Below the pieces are notes generated by a model. The model was not told where the DNA came from and ran no database searches. It saw only the letters and a list, made by a program, of their open reading frames with translations. A DNA stretch of 64,000 bases from Bacillus sp. SORGH_AS_0510 (GTDB lineage Bacteria > Bacillota > Bacilli > Bacillales > Cytobacillaceae), in contig NZ_JAUTAU010000001.1 in the NCBI RefSeq assembly GCF_030818775.1, forward strand, positions 1,430,001-1,494,000. Reading direction: 5' to 3'. Numbering within the stretch: position 1 is the stretch's first letter; every line of letters starts with the position of its first letter. Of the stretch, positions 9,331 through 17,911 are shown one piece after another. The position numbers were made by a program, and so were the translations under genes.

Positions 9331-10458
9331 ATGGTGAAAATTTTATATGTTGCCACGATTTCCAATATGATTAATGCGTTTTTAATTCCACATATCAAAG
9401 CCTTAGTCGAGCAAGGGAATGAGGTGGGAATTGCATTTAATCAGGATAAAGAGATTAGTCCGGAATTAATCAAACTAGGATGTAAAACTCATCATGTTAA
9501 ATTTCAACGGAACCCATTTAACAAGAATAACATTTTGGCGTTTCAAGAAATAAAAAAAATAATCTCTATAGAGGGGTATAAATTAGTCCACGTACATGCA
9601 CCGGTTGCTTCATTAATAACACGTTGGGCATGTAAAAATATGAAAGAAGTCACTATGCTTTATACTGCACATGGGTTTCACTTTTTTAACGGAGCTCCGA
9701 AGATGAATTGGATGATCTATTATACGCTAGAAAAGATTGCTGCAAAATGGACAGATGGAATTATAACCATGAACGATGAAGATTTTTTCTCAGCAAAAAA
9801 ACTAAAATTACGAAGACGAAATTCTGTTTATAAAGTACACGGTGTTGGCCTCAATTTGAATAGATTTAAGCCGCATACGCCTCAAGAAAAAAACGAATTA
9901 CGAAGAGAATATGATTTTAATTTAGAAGATTTTATCATTATTAATGTTGGAGAACTATGTTATAGAAAGCACCAAGATTTATTAATAGAGGCAGTTAGCC
10001 ATGTAAGTAAGAAGATAAAAAATATTAGACTATTACTTGTTGGCGAAGGTGATCAATTACATTTCTATAAACAGTTAGTTCAAAAACTAGATGTGGAAAA
10101 AAATGTAGAATTTTTAGGGTTTCGCCAAGATATTCATAGGCTAATGGCAATGTCAGATCTTGCTGTTTCGACATCAAGGCAGGAAGGGCTCCCAGTTAAT
10201 GTTATGGAGGCGATGGCTGCAGGATTACCAGTAATCGTGACAGACTGCAGAGGAAATAGAGACTTAATTTCAAATGGTGAAAATGGGCTTGTGGTCGATG
10301 GTAATGATGCGTTAGCATGTGCGAATGCGATTGAGGAACTTTGTCTTTCAAGAAAATTAAGAGATAAATTTGCCGAGAAAAATAAGGAACTTATTCAAAG
10401 ATATTCACTTGAACATGTTATGGAGGAAATGAAACATATATACTCGAATATAATCTAA
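9331..10458 (+). CDS. Glycosyltransferase family 4 (EpsD-like)
   Basis: A GT-B-fold retaining glycosyltransferase of 375 residues. ATG 9331, preceded by GAGGAG, is preferred over the upstream GTG 9283. The N-terminal half begins VKILYVATISNMINAFLIPH and contains HVHAPVASLITRWA and AHGFHFFNG. The C-terminal half has INVGELCYRKHQD and the nucleotide-sugar motif TSRQEGLPVNVMEAMAAGLPVI, with EGLPVNVMEAMA as the E-x7-E region. It acts on the cytoplasmic face to extend the lipid-linked unit. The donor sugar is unknown. Confidence 0.92.
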   Translation: MVKILYVATISNMINAFLIPHIKALVEQGNEVGIAFNQDKEISPELIKLGCKTHHVKFQRNPFNKNNILAFQEIKKIISIEGYKLVHVHAPVASLITRWACKNMKEVTMLYTAHGFHFFNGAPKMNWMIYYTLEKIAAKWTDGIITMNDEDFFSAKKLKLRRRNSVYKVHGVGLNLNRFKPHTPQEKNELRREYDFNLEDFIIINVGELCYRKHQDLLIEAVSHVSKKIKNIRLLLVGEGDQLHFYKQLVQKLDVEKNVEFLGFRQDIHRLMAMSDLAVSTSRQEGLPVNVMEAMAAGLPVIVTDCRGNRDLISNGENGLVVDGNDALACANAIEELCLSRKLRDKFAEKNKELIQRYSLEHVMEEMKHIYSNII

Positions 10459-10477
10459 TTTTGTACAGTGGAGTAAG

Positions 10478-10526
10478 GGTAATTCATTACCGTTATTTTT
10501 TTGGTATGACGTTCATTATAATGAAT
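10478..10526 (+). promoter_or_regulatory. Hairpin with T-run and palindromic AT-rich box between GT4 and GT14 genes
   Basis: GGTAAT-TC-ATTACC at 10478-10491 is followed by a T-rich run to about 10502, as in a weak intrinsic terminator. At 10513-10526 lies the perfect palindrome TTCATTATAATGAA, which contains TATAAT. I see no good -35 at the right distance. It may divide the locus into two transcription units, or be an attenuator. Confidence 0.35.
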
Positions 10527-10574
10527 GTTTTGTTTGTTTTCATATAAATGGAAAACTATAAGGAGTGATATTAA

Positions 10575-11504
10575 ATGAATACTTCTCCACGAACTGCTTA
10601 TATTTTACAAATCCATAAAAATCCTGAGCAAGTGAATAAGTTTATTGAACAACTGATTTCAGAGGACCAAGCTGATATATTTATTCATATTGATAAGCGG
10701 AATTTTGAAGAGGTGAGTAAAAAAATTATCTCAAGGCCAAATGTTAAAGTTTTGCAAGAAAGTATCATTTGTGAATGGGGGCATATAAGCCAAGTTGAAA
10801 CGACCGTCCTATTGTTAAGGACAGTATTAGCTACCAATAATAAGTATGATTTTGTTTGCTTAAGAAGTGGTCAAGATTTACTTGTAAAAAATGGATTTAA
10901 AGATTTTTTGTTGAAAAATAGTAAAACCATATTCATGGATTTTATGAATATTTCATGGAAAAATGAAGGGGCAATGAGAATCAATTGGCCGAAAATCACA
11001 AGGAGAAGGTATACTACAGCACATCCATATAGAATGTACAGAAGAACAATCAAAGCTTTATATGATAAAGGAATCAATTTATTTCCTAATACAAATTATT
11101 GGCCTAAGGAATACTCTTTTTATTGCGGCTCACAATGGTTTACCATACCCACTTCTGTTGCAAGTTATATCGTTGAATTTTTAGATAGTAATACATGGTA
11201 CCTCCAATATTTTAAGAATACTTATACCCCTGATGAATGGTTTTTCCATACCTTGATTATGAATTCACACTTTAAATATGATGTTGCGAATAATAATTTA
11301 TTGTATTTAAGAATGGGAGAAACACTTAGTGAAAGAAATTCTCCAGTATATCTAACTAGTAAGGATATTGGCTTAATAGAGAATTCAAATCATTATTTTG
11401 CAAGGAAGTTTGACGAAACTATTGATCGTTCCGTTATTGAATATTTTGTTAATAAGGTTAGCTTTGCTAAAGGAAAAGCAGACAGTCTAAATCAAGCCTA
11501 TTAA
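10575..11504 (+). CDS. Core-2/I-branching-like glycosyltransferase (GT14 type)
   Basis: A 309-residue protein resembling the core-2/I-branching beta-1,6-N-acetylglucosaminyltransferase family. Supporting features are the start AYILQIHKNPEQ, then IFIHIDKRNF, EWGHISQVETTVLLLR, CLRSGQDLLV, the SQWFTIP segment and PDEWFFHTLIMNS, whose acidic pair is the probable catalytic region. Bacterial members occur in capsule loci, and a branching beta-1,6 linkage is a reasonable but unproven guess. The start ATG follows AAGGAG. It opens the second half of the locus after a possible terminator. Confidence 0.8.
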   Translation: MNTSPRTAYILQIHKNPEQVNKFIEQLISEDQADIFIHIDKRNFEEVSKKIISRPNVKVLQESIICEWGHISQVETTVLLLRTVLATNNKYDFVCLRSGQDLLVKNGFKDFLLKNSKTIFMDFMNISWKNEGAMRINWPKITRRRYTTAHPYRMYRRTIKALYDKGINLFPNTNYWPKEYSFYCGSQWFTIPTSVASYIVEFLDSNTWYLQYFKNTYTPDEWFFHTLIMNSHFKYDVANNNLLYLRMGETLSERNSPVYLTSKDIGLIENSNHYFARKFDETIDRSVIEYFVNKVSFAKGKADSLNQAY

Positions 11505-11533
11505 TATGTGTTTGAGAAAATGGGAGGCTTAAT

Positions 11534-12400
11534 ATGTTAAGTTTGAATTATAAGAGAAGTATTTTCCAAATTTGTGAAGAGATTGGTACTGGAACTATTG
11601 GTACACAAAAGATGAAACCGGATATAATCATCCGTTTTGAGCTTTTGTTTTCTCCACTTGAGAATTCTAAACTAAATAAAAAAAAGTTTTCATTCCGACT
11701 TTTAATTCCTAATTACTTGATTGATTTGGAAGAAGATGAAAATCTGATTTATAGCAAAATACACAAAAATACCAGGTATAAAATTAACAGAGCTATGAAT
11801 AGAGACGAATTGCTTTACTTTGAACGATCCAATCCATCAGATACTGAGATTGAGGAATTCAAACTGTTTTTTAACCCATTTGCGAAAGAAAGAAACATTC
11901 GGTCATGTGATGAAAATAAACTCAAGGCATTGAGAGACCAAGGGGCATTAATCATTTCATTTATTACTGATAAGAATGGTAACGTCCTTTGCTATCATGT
12001 TTATCAGAAAGAGGAACAACAAGGGTATTTAATCTACTCTGCTTCAACACGTTATAATATCGAGGATTCAGGTTTTCGTAACTTAATAGGAAGAGCCAAT
12101 AGATATTTACACTGGAAAGATATCCTGAGTTTTAAAGAAAAAGGATGTAAGTGGTATAACTTTGGTGGAAAAATATTAAATAAAGAGGACAATGAGGGGC
12201 AAAACGTAAATCAATTCAAACTAGAATTCGGACCAGTTACTGGTTTTGATTCAAGGATCTTTTACTCTAATAGCCTTTTAGGGAAGGTAGGACTTATTCC
12301 ATTATTTATAAAATGGAGAAATAGTTCTGAATATAAATTCAGCAAAAACTTTGGGTCAGTGAAAAATATGAACTACAAATATGATAGTCATGAATGTTAG
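11534..12400 (+). CDS. GNAT/FemAB-like acyltransferase
   Basis: A 288-residue protein with the build of GNAT-fold FemAB-related proteins. The pattern IHKNTRYKINRAM near 77-89 corresponds to the H-x-x-x-R-x-I-x-K-A region of this group. A second half carries ALIISFITDKNGNVLCYHVYQ and GCKWYNFGG. Such proteins transfer amino acids from tRNA, or acyl groups from CoA, onto cell-wall or glycan amines. Its stop lies 10 bases before the decarboxylase start, and a related protein is encoded at 14897-15994. The substrate is unknown. Confidence 0.65.
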   Translation: MLSLNYKRSIFQICEEIGTGTIGTQKMKPDIIIRFELLFSPLENSKLNKKKFSFRLLIPNYLIDLEEDENLIYSKIHKNTRYKINRAMNRDELLYFERSNPSDTEIEEFKLFFNPFAKERNIRSCDENKLKALRDQGALIISFITDKNGNVLCYHVYQKEEQQGYLIYSASTRYNIEDSGFRNLIGRANRYLHWKDILSFKEKGCKWYNFGGKILNKEDNEGQNVNQFKLEFGPVTGFDSRIFYSNSLLGKVGLIPLFIKWRNSSEYKFSKNFGSVKNMNYKYDSHEC

Positions 12401-12410
12401 AGGTGGAAAC

Positions 12411-13688
12411 ATGGACTTAGCATATGAACAGATGGAAGGCTTAAACGCAGAGTTTGGGTCTTCTTTTTTCTTATTAGATGTAAATAAATTGAAAAGAAAT
12501 TACCAAAAGATAGACCATGCATTTAGAAGTAGATATCAGAATTTTATTATTGGATATTCGTATAAAACAAACTATTTACCTTACTTATGTAAAGAGTTGG
12601 ACCAACTAGGGGCATATGCTGAAGTGGTCTCAAGATTGGAGTATGACTTAGCGGTAAAAATAGGGGTGAATCCACAAAATATTATTTTTAATGGACCATT
12701 GAAAATGTCTGAAGATATTGAAACAGCTTTAGAAAATGAAAGTACCTTAAACCTGGATTCATTCTATGAAATAGAGTATGTAAAGAACTATTGCTTAAAG
12801 AACAAACTCAAGCCGGTAAAAGTAGGTTTACGTGTGAATTTTGATCTTTCAAGTAATGGTGAAAGTCCACTACAGGAAGGTTACGAGGTCAGTAGATTTG
12901 GATTCTGTGTTTCAAATGGGAGCTTTCATTCTGCTGTACAAAGGCTTAAGGAATGTGAAAATATCCAAATCGTAGGATTACATGGACATTTCTCTACGAG
13001 AGAAAGAAAAGTGGAGACCTATGGGACAATTACGAGGAAACTATGTGAACTGGCAAAGCAATATATCCCCGATTCAGTGGAGTATATTGACATAGGAGGA
13101 GGCATCTATGGAGAACTTCCAGCATCCTTTAAATTGAAAGCTCCTAGTTTTGAGGATTATGCTGAAACGGTTTGTCATATTATGAACATTGAATTTGAAG
13201 AGCAAGGAAGAAAACCATATTTAATAGTAGAACCCGGCATCTCAATGGTAGCCAATGCATTTACCTTTATCTCAAAAGTAATAGAGACGAAAAAGGTACA
13301 AGACAAATATTTTGTACTTATTGATGGCAGTGTCCACAACGTTAAACCTACCATGCATAAACGAAATCTTCCTATGCGTTTAGTGTTCCAACATCCTGAT
13401 AGTACCCCCCATGCAACTTATAATATAGTCGGTTATACCTGCATGGAGAAGGATTATTTGGGATATGAACTAGTTGGGCAATTACCAATCAAAGATGATT
13501 ATGTTATTTTCGAGAATGTGGGTGCATATACCATTGTTTTTAATCCGCCATTTATAAAAGAAAGACCGGGAATTGTGGCCTTTGAAAATGAAGAATTCTA
13601 TATCATTCGTAAAAAGGAAAGCATGAAAGAATTTTTTAATGAAGATCTTTATGTATTTAAAAAACCAAGGACTGAGGTGCCAAAATGA
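12411..13688 (+). CDS. Fold-III PLP decarboxylase (diaminopimelate/ornithine decarboxylase-like)
   Basis: An alanine-racemase-fold decarboxylase of 425 residues, using ATG 12411 behind AGAGGTGG. Visible key parts are GYSYKTNYLP with the probable PLP lysine at about 52, LHGHFST, YIDIGGGIYGELP (phosphate-binding glycines), the EPG motif in LIVEPGISMVANAF and GYTCMEKDYL with the second-subunit cysteine. These are the active-site features of meso-DAP, lysine and ornithine decarboxylases, so the enzyme should convert a basic or acidic amino acid to an amine. It overlaps the following ATP-grasp gene by 4 bases, which implies a joint pathway. The substrate cannot be assigned. Confidence 0.85.
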   Translation: MDLAYEQMEGLNAEFGSSFFLLDVNKLKRNYQKIDHAFRSRYQNFIIGYSYKTNYLPYLCKELDQLGAYAEVVSRLEYDLAVKIGVNPQNIIFNGPLKMSEDIETALENESTLNLDSFYEIEYVKNYCLKNKLKPVKVGLRVNFDLSSNGESPLQEGYEVSRFGFCVSNGSFHSAVQRLKECENIQIVGLHGHFSTRERKVETYGTITRKLCELAKQYIPDSVEYIDIGGGIYGELPASFKLKAPSFEDYAETVCHIMNIEFEEQGRKPYLIVEPGISMVANAFTFISKVIETKKVQDKYFVLIDGSVHNVKPTMHKRNLPMRLVFQHPDSTPHATYNIVGYTCMEKDYLGYELVGQLPIKDDYVIFENVGAYTIVFNPPFIKERPGIVAFENEEFYIIRKKESMKEFFNEDLYVFKKPRTEVPK

Positions 13689-14692
13689 ATATATTACTAT
13701 GCAGTGCTGGTAGAAGAGTTAAATTGGTCAAATATTTTAAGGAAGAGTTGCAGAAGAGAGGGGGAAAGGTGGTAGCAGCAGATTGTGATTCATCAGCACC
13801 GGCCTTGTACCTTGCTGACAAAGCAGAGATCGTTCCCCGCATTACCGATCCAGAGTATATCTCGCACATCAAACAAATTTGCAAAAAGCACAATATTCAT
13901 GGAGTGTTAAGTCTGATTGATCCTGAATTAAGCCTTCTAGCTGAACATATTGACGAGTTTGAAAAAGAGAATATAAAAGTAATTGTTTCAAACAAAGATG
14001 TGATAAACATTTGTTTTGATAAATTCCTAACCTATACATTTCTAACATCACACCACCTTCCTGCAATCCCCACATATATAAAGATGGAGGATATCATTGC
14101 TGACATCGAAAAGAATGAACTTCAATTTCCATTAATACTTAAACCAAGAAAAGGAAGTGCAAGTCTAGGAATCTCTATTATTCACTCGACAGAGGAGCTA
14201 TACGCTCTATGGAAAGAAACGGATGAATGGATTGCTCAGCCATTTATCCAAGGAACGGAATATGGTGTTGATTGCTATGTAGATCTTGTAAATGATAAAA
14301 CCACCAATATTTTTTGCAAAAAGAAAATAAAAATGAGGGCAGGAGAAACCGACAAATCTATATCCGTTCATGATCCAGCACTAATACATCTTATTGAACA
14401 GGTATTAAGTAAGCTAAATGCAATCGGACCTGTAGATATTGATTGTTTTAAAACAGAGCGTGGATACATCATTTCAGAAGTAAACCCCAGGTTTGGAGGG
14501 GGATATTTACATGCACACGAAGAAGGGCAAAACTTTGTTATAAATATACTTACCAATTTAGCGGGTGTTCCTAATCAAGTAGATATTGGGAATTATTCGA
14601 ATGGGTCTGTCATGATCAAGTTTGATGATGTCCTGATTTTAAAAGGAATAGATCAAATCCTAAACGACCAACAATTACACGAGTTAATATAA
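13685..14692 (+). CDS. ATP-grasp ligase (carbamoyl-phosphate-synthase-like)
   Basis: A 335-residue ATP-grasp protein. It has an N-terminal Rossmann-like domain (NILLCSAGRRVKLVKYF), the ATP-binding core FPLILKPRKGSASLGI near 147-162, EWIAQPFIQGTEYGVDCYVD, and the metal-binding end IISEVNPRFGGGYLHAHEEG with E-x-N. ATP-grasp enzymes join a carboxylate to an amine through an acyl-phosphate. Coupled by a 4-base overlap to the decarboxylase, it probably activates or conjugates an amino acid or uronic acid. A MITE-like repeat starts directly after its stop codon. Confidence 0.85.
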   Translation: MNILLCSAGRRVKLVKYFKEELQKRGGKVVAADCDSSAPALYLADKAEIVPRITDPEYISHIKQICKKHNIHGVLSLIDPELSLLAEHIDEFEKENIKVIVSNKDVINICFDKFLTYTFLTSHHLPAIPTYIKMEDIIADIEKNELQFPLILKPRKGSASLGISIIHSTEELYALWKETDEWIAQPFIQGTEYGVDCYVDLVNDKTTNIFCKKKIKMRAGETDKSISVHDPALIHLIEQVLSKLNAIGPVDIDCFKTERGYIISEVNPRFGGGYLHAHEEGQNFVINILTNLAGVPNQVDIGNYSNGSVMIKFDDVLILKGIDQILNDQQLHELI

Positions 14693-14880
14693 AGGCTGTG
14701 TTAAAGAATAGTGTTGATTTGTACACCCTGTTGATTGTAGCGGAAGGCACGAAGACTCCTGTGGGAGTATGGTTCAGGGGAGACCCCGCAGGCGTGAGCG
14801 CCGAGGAGGCTCGCCGAAACACCCACGAACCGCTCGTGCCTGGAGCGGAAATCAACAGGCTAGTTTAACAGAGTCTTATA
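14693..14880 (+). repeat. Dispersed repeat family A, copy A1 (MITE-like)
   Basis: About 185 bp of non-coding sequence that recurs in inverse orientation at 24105-24290. An inner core at 14728-14858 is bounded by the 9-bp inverted ends CTGTTGATT and AATCAACAG. The wider unit begins GGCTGTGTTAAAG and ends TTTAACAGAGTC, which are again partly inverted. The interior is GC-rich (GGGGAGACCCCGCAGGCG, then GAGGAGGCTCGCCG), unlike the AT-rich genes beside it. It carries no ORF of its own and fills the gap between the ATP-grasp and acyltransferase genes. Confidence 0.85.
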
Positions 14881-14896
14881 TAAAAAGGGGAGTATT

Positions 14897-15994
14897 ATGT
14901 ACGAGGTCATTTCTTATAATCAGAAGTCAGTTTGGGAAGAAAAGCTAAGGACTCTTTCCAACAAAGATATTTTTTATCACCACTCCTATTCAAATTTATA
15001 TCAATGTATGGGGGACGGAGATCCTCATTTATTTTTCTATGAAGATGAGAGAGGAAATAAGGTAGGTTATGTTTTTCTAAAAAGGAAGATTAATGATTTA
15101 CCATTTGCCAATGATTTGTTTGATGGGGAAGTATATGACATTATTACTCCATCATACGGTTATGGGGGGCCACTATATGACAGAGAAGATGAACAGATAG
15201 TTAAGCAATTTAGGGAAGAGTTTGAATCGTATTGTCAAATAGAGAATATTATTTGTGAATTTATTCGTTTCCACCCGTTATTACAGAATCAAGTATTCAT
15301 GGGGGAGTCTGTAGAAGCATCTTTTGATCGAGAAACTATTTATATAGATTTAACAAAGAGCAAAGAAGAAATCTTTAATGAGCATCACAAAAACCATCAA
15401 AGAAACATTAAAAAGACAATAAAGAATGGTATGGAGTTTAAAATTTTTAAGAATGAAGACGCGCTTGAAGTAGTAGAGGATTTCTTTCAAGTATATAAAG
15501 AAACCATGGATAAACTAAATGCATCTACCTATTCATATTTTTCTACCCAATATATACAAGATTTATTATCTCAACTTAAGCATCATTCAATGGTTGGTGC
15601 TGTTTTTTATGAGAATCAAATGGTAGCAGCATCTGTATGTATGTACGAAGGGGACTCTCTGCATTACCATTTGGGCTGTTCACAAAAGCAATTTTTACAC
15701 TTAGGTGTGAACAGTTATTTGCTTCACAAATTGGCTTTATGGGGAAAAGATGCAGGACTAGTAAAATTTCATTTGGGTGGTGGACATATAGGTAGAGATT
15801 CTTTATTCCAATTTAAATATCGATTTAATCCGAATGGTCTTCTGCCGTTTTATATTGGAAAGAAAATTCATCAACCATTTAAATATGACCAGTTGATCCA
15901 ACAGTGGGAAAGATTTTATGGAGAACAAGCAAATGAACATTTTTTTCCAGTATATCGTTCCTTACCTCGAAAATCTGTATCCAACTTAACTTGA
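14897..15994 (+). CDS. FemAB-like GNAT acyltransferase (peptidoglycan-bridge type)
   Basis: A 365-residue protein of the FemAB/FmhB-like or CelD/BcsL-like GNAT group. Features are the SYGYGGPLYD segment near 88-97, FIRFHPLL near 117-124, IDLTKSKEEIFNEHHKNHQRNIKKTIKNG with the HQRNIKKA-like motif, VGAVFYENQMVAASVCMY and YHLGCSQKQFLHLGVNSYLLHKLALWGK, which is typical of the lipid II:glycine transferase fold. It may add an amino acid to an amino sugar or peptide. It lies after repeat A1, AAAAGGGGAG precedes its ATG, and it is the last gene of the polysaccharide region. Confidence 0.72.
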   Translation: MYEVISYNQKSVWEEKLRTLSNKDIFYHHSYSNLYQCMGDGDPHLFFYEDERGNKVGYVFLKRKINDLPFANDLFDGEVYDIITPSYGYGGPLYDREDEQIVKQFREEFESYCQIENIICEFIRFHPLLQNQVFMGESVEASFDRETIYIDLTKSKEEIFNEHHKNHQRNIKKTIKNGMEFKIFKNEDALEVVEDFFQVYKETMDKLNASTYSYFSTQYIQDLLSQLKHHSMVGAVFYENQMVAASVCMYEGDSLHYHLGCSQKQFLHLGVNSYLLHKLALWGKDAGLVKFHLGGGHIGRDSLFQFKYRFNPNGLLPFYIGKKIHQPFKYDQLIQQWERFYGEQANEHFFPVYRSLPRKSVSNLT

Positions 15995-16001
15995 AAAATA
16001 T

Positions 16002-16029
16002 CAGCCATCTGTCCGTAGACAAATGGCTG
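16002..16029. terminator. Convergent hairpin between acyltransferase and lactonase genes
   Basis: CAGCCATCTGTC, a 4-base loop, then GACAAATGGCTG gives 12-base arms with one mismatch. On the minus strand it is followed by ATATTTTTC, so it best terminates the lactonase gene. The T-run on the plus strand is poor. Confidence 0.6.
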
Positions 16030-16043
16030 TAGCGTTTAAAAAA

Positions 16044-17103
16044 TTACACATGCAAAAACTTCACACAAACCGGATAAGGCACCAAAATATCTGACTGAAT
16101 CAACGTTAACCTGCCAGTCCCCTCATCCCGTGAATAAAGCACAAGATTCCCCGACTCTTGATTCGAAGCTACAACAAACTTCTCGCTCGGATCTAGAGCA
16201 AAATCCCTCGGCCAATCTCCTTCAGTAGGTACATGTTCAACAAAGCTTAACTCTCCAGTTTCTGGATTTACACTAAATACAGCGATACTGTTATGCCCGC
16301 GATTCCCCGCATAAACAAAACGTCCATCAGAAGAAATATGGATCGCACTGCCCTGATTATTCTCAGTAAAGCCTTCAGGAAGTGTGGAGATATACTGCTT
16401 TTCCGTAAAATGGCCATTTTTCTTCATGATAGGATAAGACAATGACTTCTGAACTAAACTCTGTCATTACATAAGCGATTGTTCCATTCGGATGAAACTC
16501 AAGATGTCTTGGACCACTTCCAGCTTTTAGTGGCAGCAGCTTTACTTTTGTTAGCGTTCCGTCACTGTTAACCGCATAAGTAATTAAGGCATCAATTCCT
16601 AGTTCCACTACAGCAAGATATTTTTCATCTGGAGTAAGCCCAGCATAGTGGGTATGCGGCTTTTCTTGTCTTGGATCCGGACCAGATCCTTCATGAATCA
16701 TAATAGAAGCAGCAGGTAATATAGAACCATCCTCTATGTTAATTAAATGAGATTCTACCAATCCTTTATGGTAGTTTGCGCCAAACACAAAGCGATTCTG
16801 ACTATCCACACTAACATGGCAAGGAGATGAACCAGGGGAAACATCTCTATTAATCGATGTTAATTCACCATTGTTTAGGATTGAGAAAGCCGCAAGGCCA
16901 CCATTGTTTCCTTCTTTTACAACCGAATAAAGATAACGATTGTCGTTGCTAATATTTACATATGTAGGGTTTTCCAGCTCTGCCGCCACTTTTACATTTT
17001 CTATTTTTCCTTCATTCGTATTTAAGGTAAAGGAGTAGATTCCTTTGCTATCACCCTTCGTGTATGTGCCAATATACCCTAAATACTGATTCGTATTTGT
17101 CAT
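16044..17103 (-). pseudogene. Lactonase-family beta-propeller (6-phosphogluconolactonase/YkgB-like), frameshifted
   Basis: Two overlapping minus-strand reading frames together make one YkgB-type lactonase of about 350 residues. The N-terminal part (17103 to about 16430) starts TNTNQYLGYIGTYTKGDSKG behind TAAGGAGA. The C-terminal part (about 16440 to 16044) contains AIHISSDGRFVYAGNRGHNS and DFALDPSEKFVVASNQ. Both carry the repeated SxDxRFVY and DPxxKFV propeller motifs. The frames meet near 16430-16440, where VIVLSY leaves frame and PIMKKNGHF continues in the +1 frame. Either one base was gained or two lost, or the base call is wrong. As read, no full-length protein is made. Confidence 0.85.
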
Positions 17104-17205
17104 TTTCTTTTCTCCTTAAGTAAAAAAATTAGTATCCTCTATTATAATATCCTATAATTATTTATAAAGTATTTTCTAATATATTTCATTTAAAGGAGTT
17201 TGAAT

Positions 17206-17910
17206 ATGGCAACAAAAAAGAAGGACACAAAAAATGATCCAAAATCATCTTCTAAGTTTGTTTTTTGGGTAGTAGGAATTGCCGCTGCCTTTATTCTAGG
17301 ATTTATCTTTCTTGGAAACCATTCAAAACAAGATGAGTCTAAAACAAAAGAAGCCATTGATTATAGCAATCAGCCGTTTCTTGGAGACAAGTCTGCCCCT
17401 GTCTCTATTATTGAATTTGGGGATTACAAATGCCCAAATTGTAAGAACTTTACTGAACAGGTTGTGCCAATTATCCAAAAGGAACTTGTTGATAACGGTA
17501 AGGCAAAATTTTATTTCATGAATGATTCCTTTATCAATGTCGATTCCATTCGTTCTGCTAAATTTGCCGAATCTGTTTACCAGGAACTTGGAAACGATAA
17601 GTTTTGGAAATTCCATGATCTTCTATATAAGAAGCAGCCAGCCGAGCCTGAAAAAGAAAAGATGGATATCTTTACGGAGTCTTTCTTGACTGATACTTTA
17701 AAAGAAGTAGCCGACAGCAATGAGGTGGATAAAGTAGTTAAAAACTTCCGTGATAAGAAATCTGAGAATGCATGGAATAAGGATATGGATTACGCAGAAA
17801 AACTTGGTGTAACAGGAACACCTACTATTTTTGTTAATGGTAAGTTGTTTGAAGGACAAACAATCGATGACCTAATAAAAATGGTTGATGATGCCGCTAA
17901 GGGGAAATAA
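17206..17910 (+). CDS. bdbD: Membrane-anchored DsbA-family thiol-disulfide oxidoreductase
   Basis: A 234-residue extracytoplasmic thioredoxin-fold oxidase. It has a lysine-rich N-terminus, one membrane anchor (about 18-37), then a DsbA domain with the active site FGDYKCPNCKNF (Cys76 and Cys79). The cis-proline loop is GVTGTPTIFVNG. ATG 17206 sits 8 bases after AAAGGAG; a TTG two codons earlier is less likely. The stop lies one base before the DsbB-type partner gene at 17912. The pair matches BdbD-BdbC of B. subtilis, which introduce disulfides into competence and secreted proteins. Confidence 0.9.
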   Translation: MATKKKDTKNDPKSSSKFVFWVVGIAAAFILGFIFLGNHSKQDESKTKEAIDYSNQPFLGDKSAPVSIIEFGDYKCPNCKNFTEQVVPIIQKELVDNGKAKFYFMNDSFINVDSIRSAKFAESVYQELGNDKFWKFHDLLYKKQPAEPEKEKMDIFTESFLTDTLKEVADSNEVDKVVKNFRDKKSENAWNKDMDYAEKLGVTGTPTIFVNGKLFEGQTIDDLIKMVDDAAKGK

Positions 17911-17911
17911 G

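Noticed and set aside
16044..16442. C-terminal lactonase piece as an independent gene
   Set aside because: It has no ribosome-binding site and continues the propeller of the upstream frame, so it is the second half of one broken gene.
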